Source: Methanobacterium sp. UBA44 (GTDB taxonomy: Archaea; Methanobacteriota; Methanobacteria; Methanobacteriales; Methanobacteriaceae). Taken from it: 64,000 nucleotides of DNA. Location of the stretch: assembly GCA_002494885.1 (NCBI GenBank), contig DACV01000007.1, positions 11,566 through 75,565 of the forward strand, written 5' to 3'. Positions 63,008 through 64,000 of this stretch are shown piece after piece. The position numbers and the translations under genes are program-made. Below the pieces are notes generated by a model. The model saw only the letters and a program-made list of their open reading frames with translations. It did not search any database and was not told the origin of the DNA. Numbering within the stretch: position 1 is the stretch's first letter; every line of letters starts with the position of its first letter.

Positions 63008-64000
63008 CTAAGAAAATTTTGATAAAGGTAGCTCTTTATAAAACTTATCTTTAACATAACAAAAACTGTAAATAATGTCATTGTAGTATTCTTTACTAAA
63101 ACTCTTAAATCCTACTAATTTATTATCTAAATCTTCAGATTCTAAATGGCTCTCACCCATAATCAAATCTACTTTATCCAATACGCCTTTACTTATTAAA
63201 CTATCGATAATCTTGTGTTCTGAACCTTCAGTATCAATTTTAAGAACTATATTACAATCGATTTTATCGTTTTCTATAATATCCAATAGCGTCTTACCTG
63301 CCTCTTTTACTCTCGCTTTTTTAATTTCCATTTGTTCTTTTCCTTTTAGCCATTCACCTTGGATATTTGTAAATTCTAATTCTGTGGTAGTGACTCCATC
63401 CGAACCTGGAAGACAATATATATCCACATCTCCATTTTTATCGGAAAGCCCGAATTTATATAGCTTTATTTTATGGGCTATGCCAGGATTAAGATTGAAA
63501 TTCTCTAATGAGAAATCATAAGTTTCTTCATTTATTTCAAAACCATATACAGCTTTGCATGAGTCAAAATTAGCAAATTTTAATGCAGCATAACCTCTAT
63601 TCATTCCTATATCAAAAACGACGAATTCTTTAAACTGATAAAGCTGCGGTGCTGAGTATCCTCCACGAGCAAAAATTTCTTTAATAGTATAAAAACGGTT
63701 ATTTGTAGCTAATATAATACCATCTTCAGTTTTTAAATATATTCTATTTTCTGATGGGGAATATGACAGAAGTTTAATATTATTAAAAAAACACATCTGG
63801 AAAAATTGATCAGTATTCATCATTTTAAATAAATGTTCATCACCATTAAAAAAATAATCTTTACAGTTGTAATAATTTTTATTGAAGGTATCAATAGCTT
63901 TTTTCAAATCATCTTTTATGGAAATGTATGAGTTTACAAAAGTATCAATTTTTCTCTGGTTTTCATCGTATCTTTTTATAAATTGCTCAGTTTTTTCCTG
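63008..64000 (-). CDS. FkbM-family methyltransferase, 5' end beyond window
   Basis: The S-adenosylmethionine-binding core VVFDIGMNRGYAALKFANF, FEINEETYDFSLENF and the C-terminal LKIDTEGSEHKIIDSL identify an FkbM methyltransferase, which usually methylates sugars or lipid-linked glycans. A TTG at 63907 could be taken as a start, but the frame stays open to position 64000 without a stop or start, adding at least 31 residues (TEQFIKRYDENQRKIDTFVN in part). The gene is therefore cut by the window edge. It converges on the large glycosyltransferase with a 16-base gap. Confidence 0.83.
   Translation of the reverse strand, partial: QEKTEQFIKRYDENQRKIDTFVNSYISIKDDLKKAIDTFNKNYYNCKDYFFNGDEHLFKMMNTDQFFQMCFFNNIKLLSYSPSENRIYLKTEDGIILATNNRFYTIKEIFARGGYSAPQLYQFKEFVVFDIGMNRGYAALKFANFDSCKAVYGFEINEETYDFSLENFNLNPGIAHKIKLYKFGLSDKNGDVDIYCLPGSDGVTTTELEFTNIQGEWLKGKEQMEIKKARVKEAGKTLLDIIENDKIDCNIVLKIDTEGSEHKIIDSLISKGVLDKVDLIMGESHLESEDLDNKLVGFKSFSKEYYNDIIYSFCYVKDKFYKELPLSKFS

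Overview
The window comes from an AT-rich (roughly one-third GC by eye) mesophilic euryarchaeal methanogen, most likely Methanobacterium or a close relative. The evidence is an archaeal ribosomal protein L37e, an Lsm protein, SRP19, the NifH-like CfbC of coenzyme F430 synthesis, methanogenesis marker 4 (MtxX), pantoate kinase, ArfB and ArfC of archaeal riboflavin/F420 synthesis, FmdE and DUF371 proteins, TATA-box promoters and GGTGAT-type ribosome binding sites. Most starts used here were set by a GGTGAT/GGAGG motif about 4 to 9 bases before the start codon. TTG starts are common.

Layout. Positions 1-5705 hold a nonulosonic (legionaminic-type) acid pathway: a divergent short-chain dehydrogenase cut by the window edge, then synthase, hydrolysing 2-epimerase, acetyltransferase, aminotransferase and 4,6-dehydratase. 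Positions 5818-22879 are a surface-glycan factory: a Wzx-like flippase, many GT2/GT4 glycosyltransferases, GalU, a dolichyl-phosphate-sugar synthase type GT2, and large DUF2206/DUF2142 GT-C-like membrane proteins. A tRNA-Leu(GAG) follows at 22962. From 23 to 63 kb lies mostly core metabolism and information processing: F430 and siroheme (cfbC, cobA, hemD), purines (purF, purC, purS, purQ), glmS, riboflavin/F420 (arfB, arfC), CoA (pantoate kinase), uppS, mtxX, L37e/Lsm/Toprim, a Ski2-type helicase, SRP19, a RecJ-like DHH protein, and small membrane or secreted proteins. The right end returns to glycosylation, with a 974-residue three-module glycosyltransferase, a sequon-rich secreted protein and an FkbM methyltransferase cut by the window edge.

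Most unusual content. (1) Three arrays of consecutive short hairpins with trinucleotide loops, mostly closed by a C-G pair (3371-3590, 23046-23166, 51996-52150). They share stem families with variable loops, and I do not recognise them as a named repeat. (2) A PHP-domain gene whose only sensible start is ATA behind a strong ribosome binding site, and a U32 peptidase gene that appears to start at ATC. (3) A DUF2723 membrane glycosyltransferase gene with two compensating one-base homopolymer shifts. (4) Small genes below usual size limits: a 52-residue protein behind a hairpin that can cover its ribosome binding site, a leaderless 31-residue membrane peptide, and a ribbon-helix-helix-like pseudogene explained by one 4-base deletion. 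No CRISPR array, insertion sequence, rRNA or replication origin was seen.
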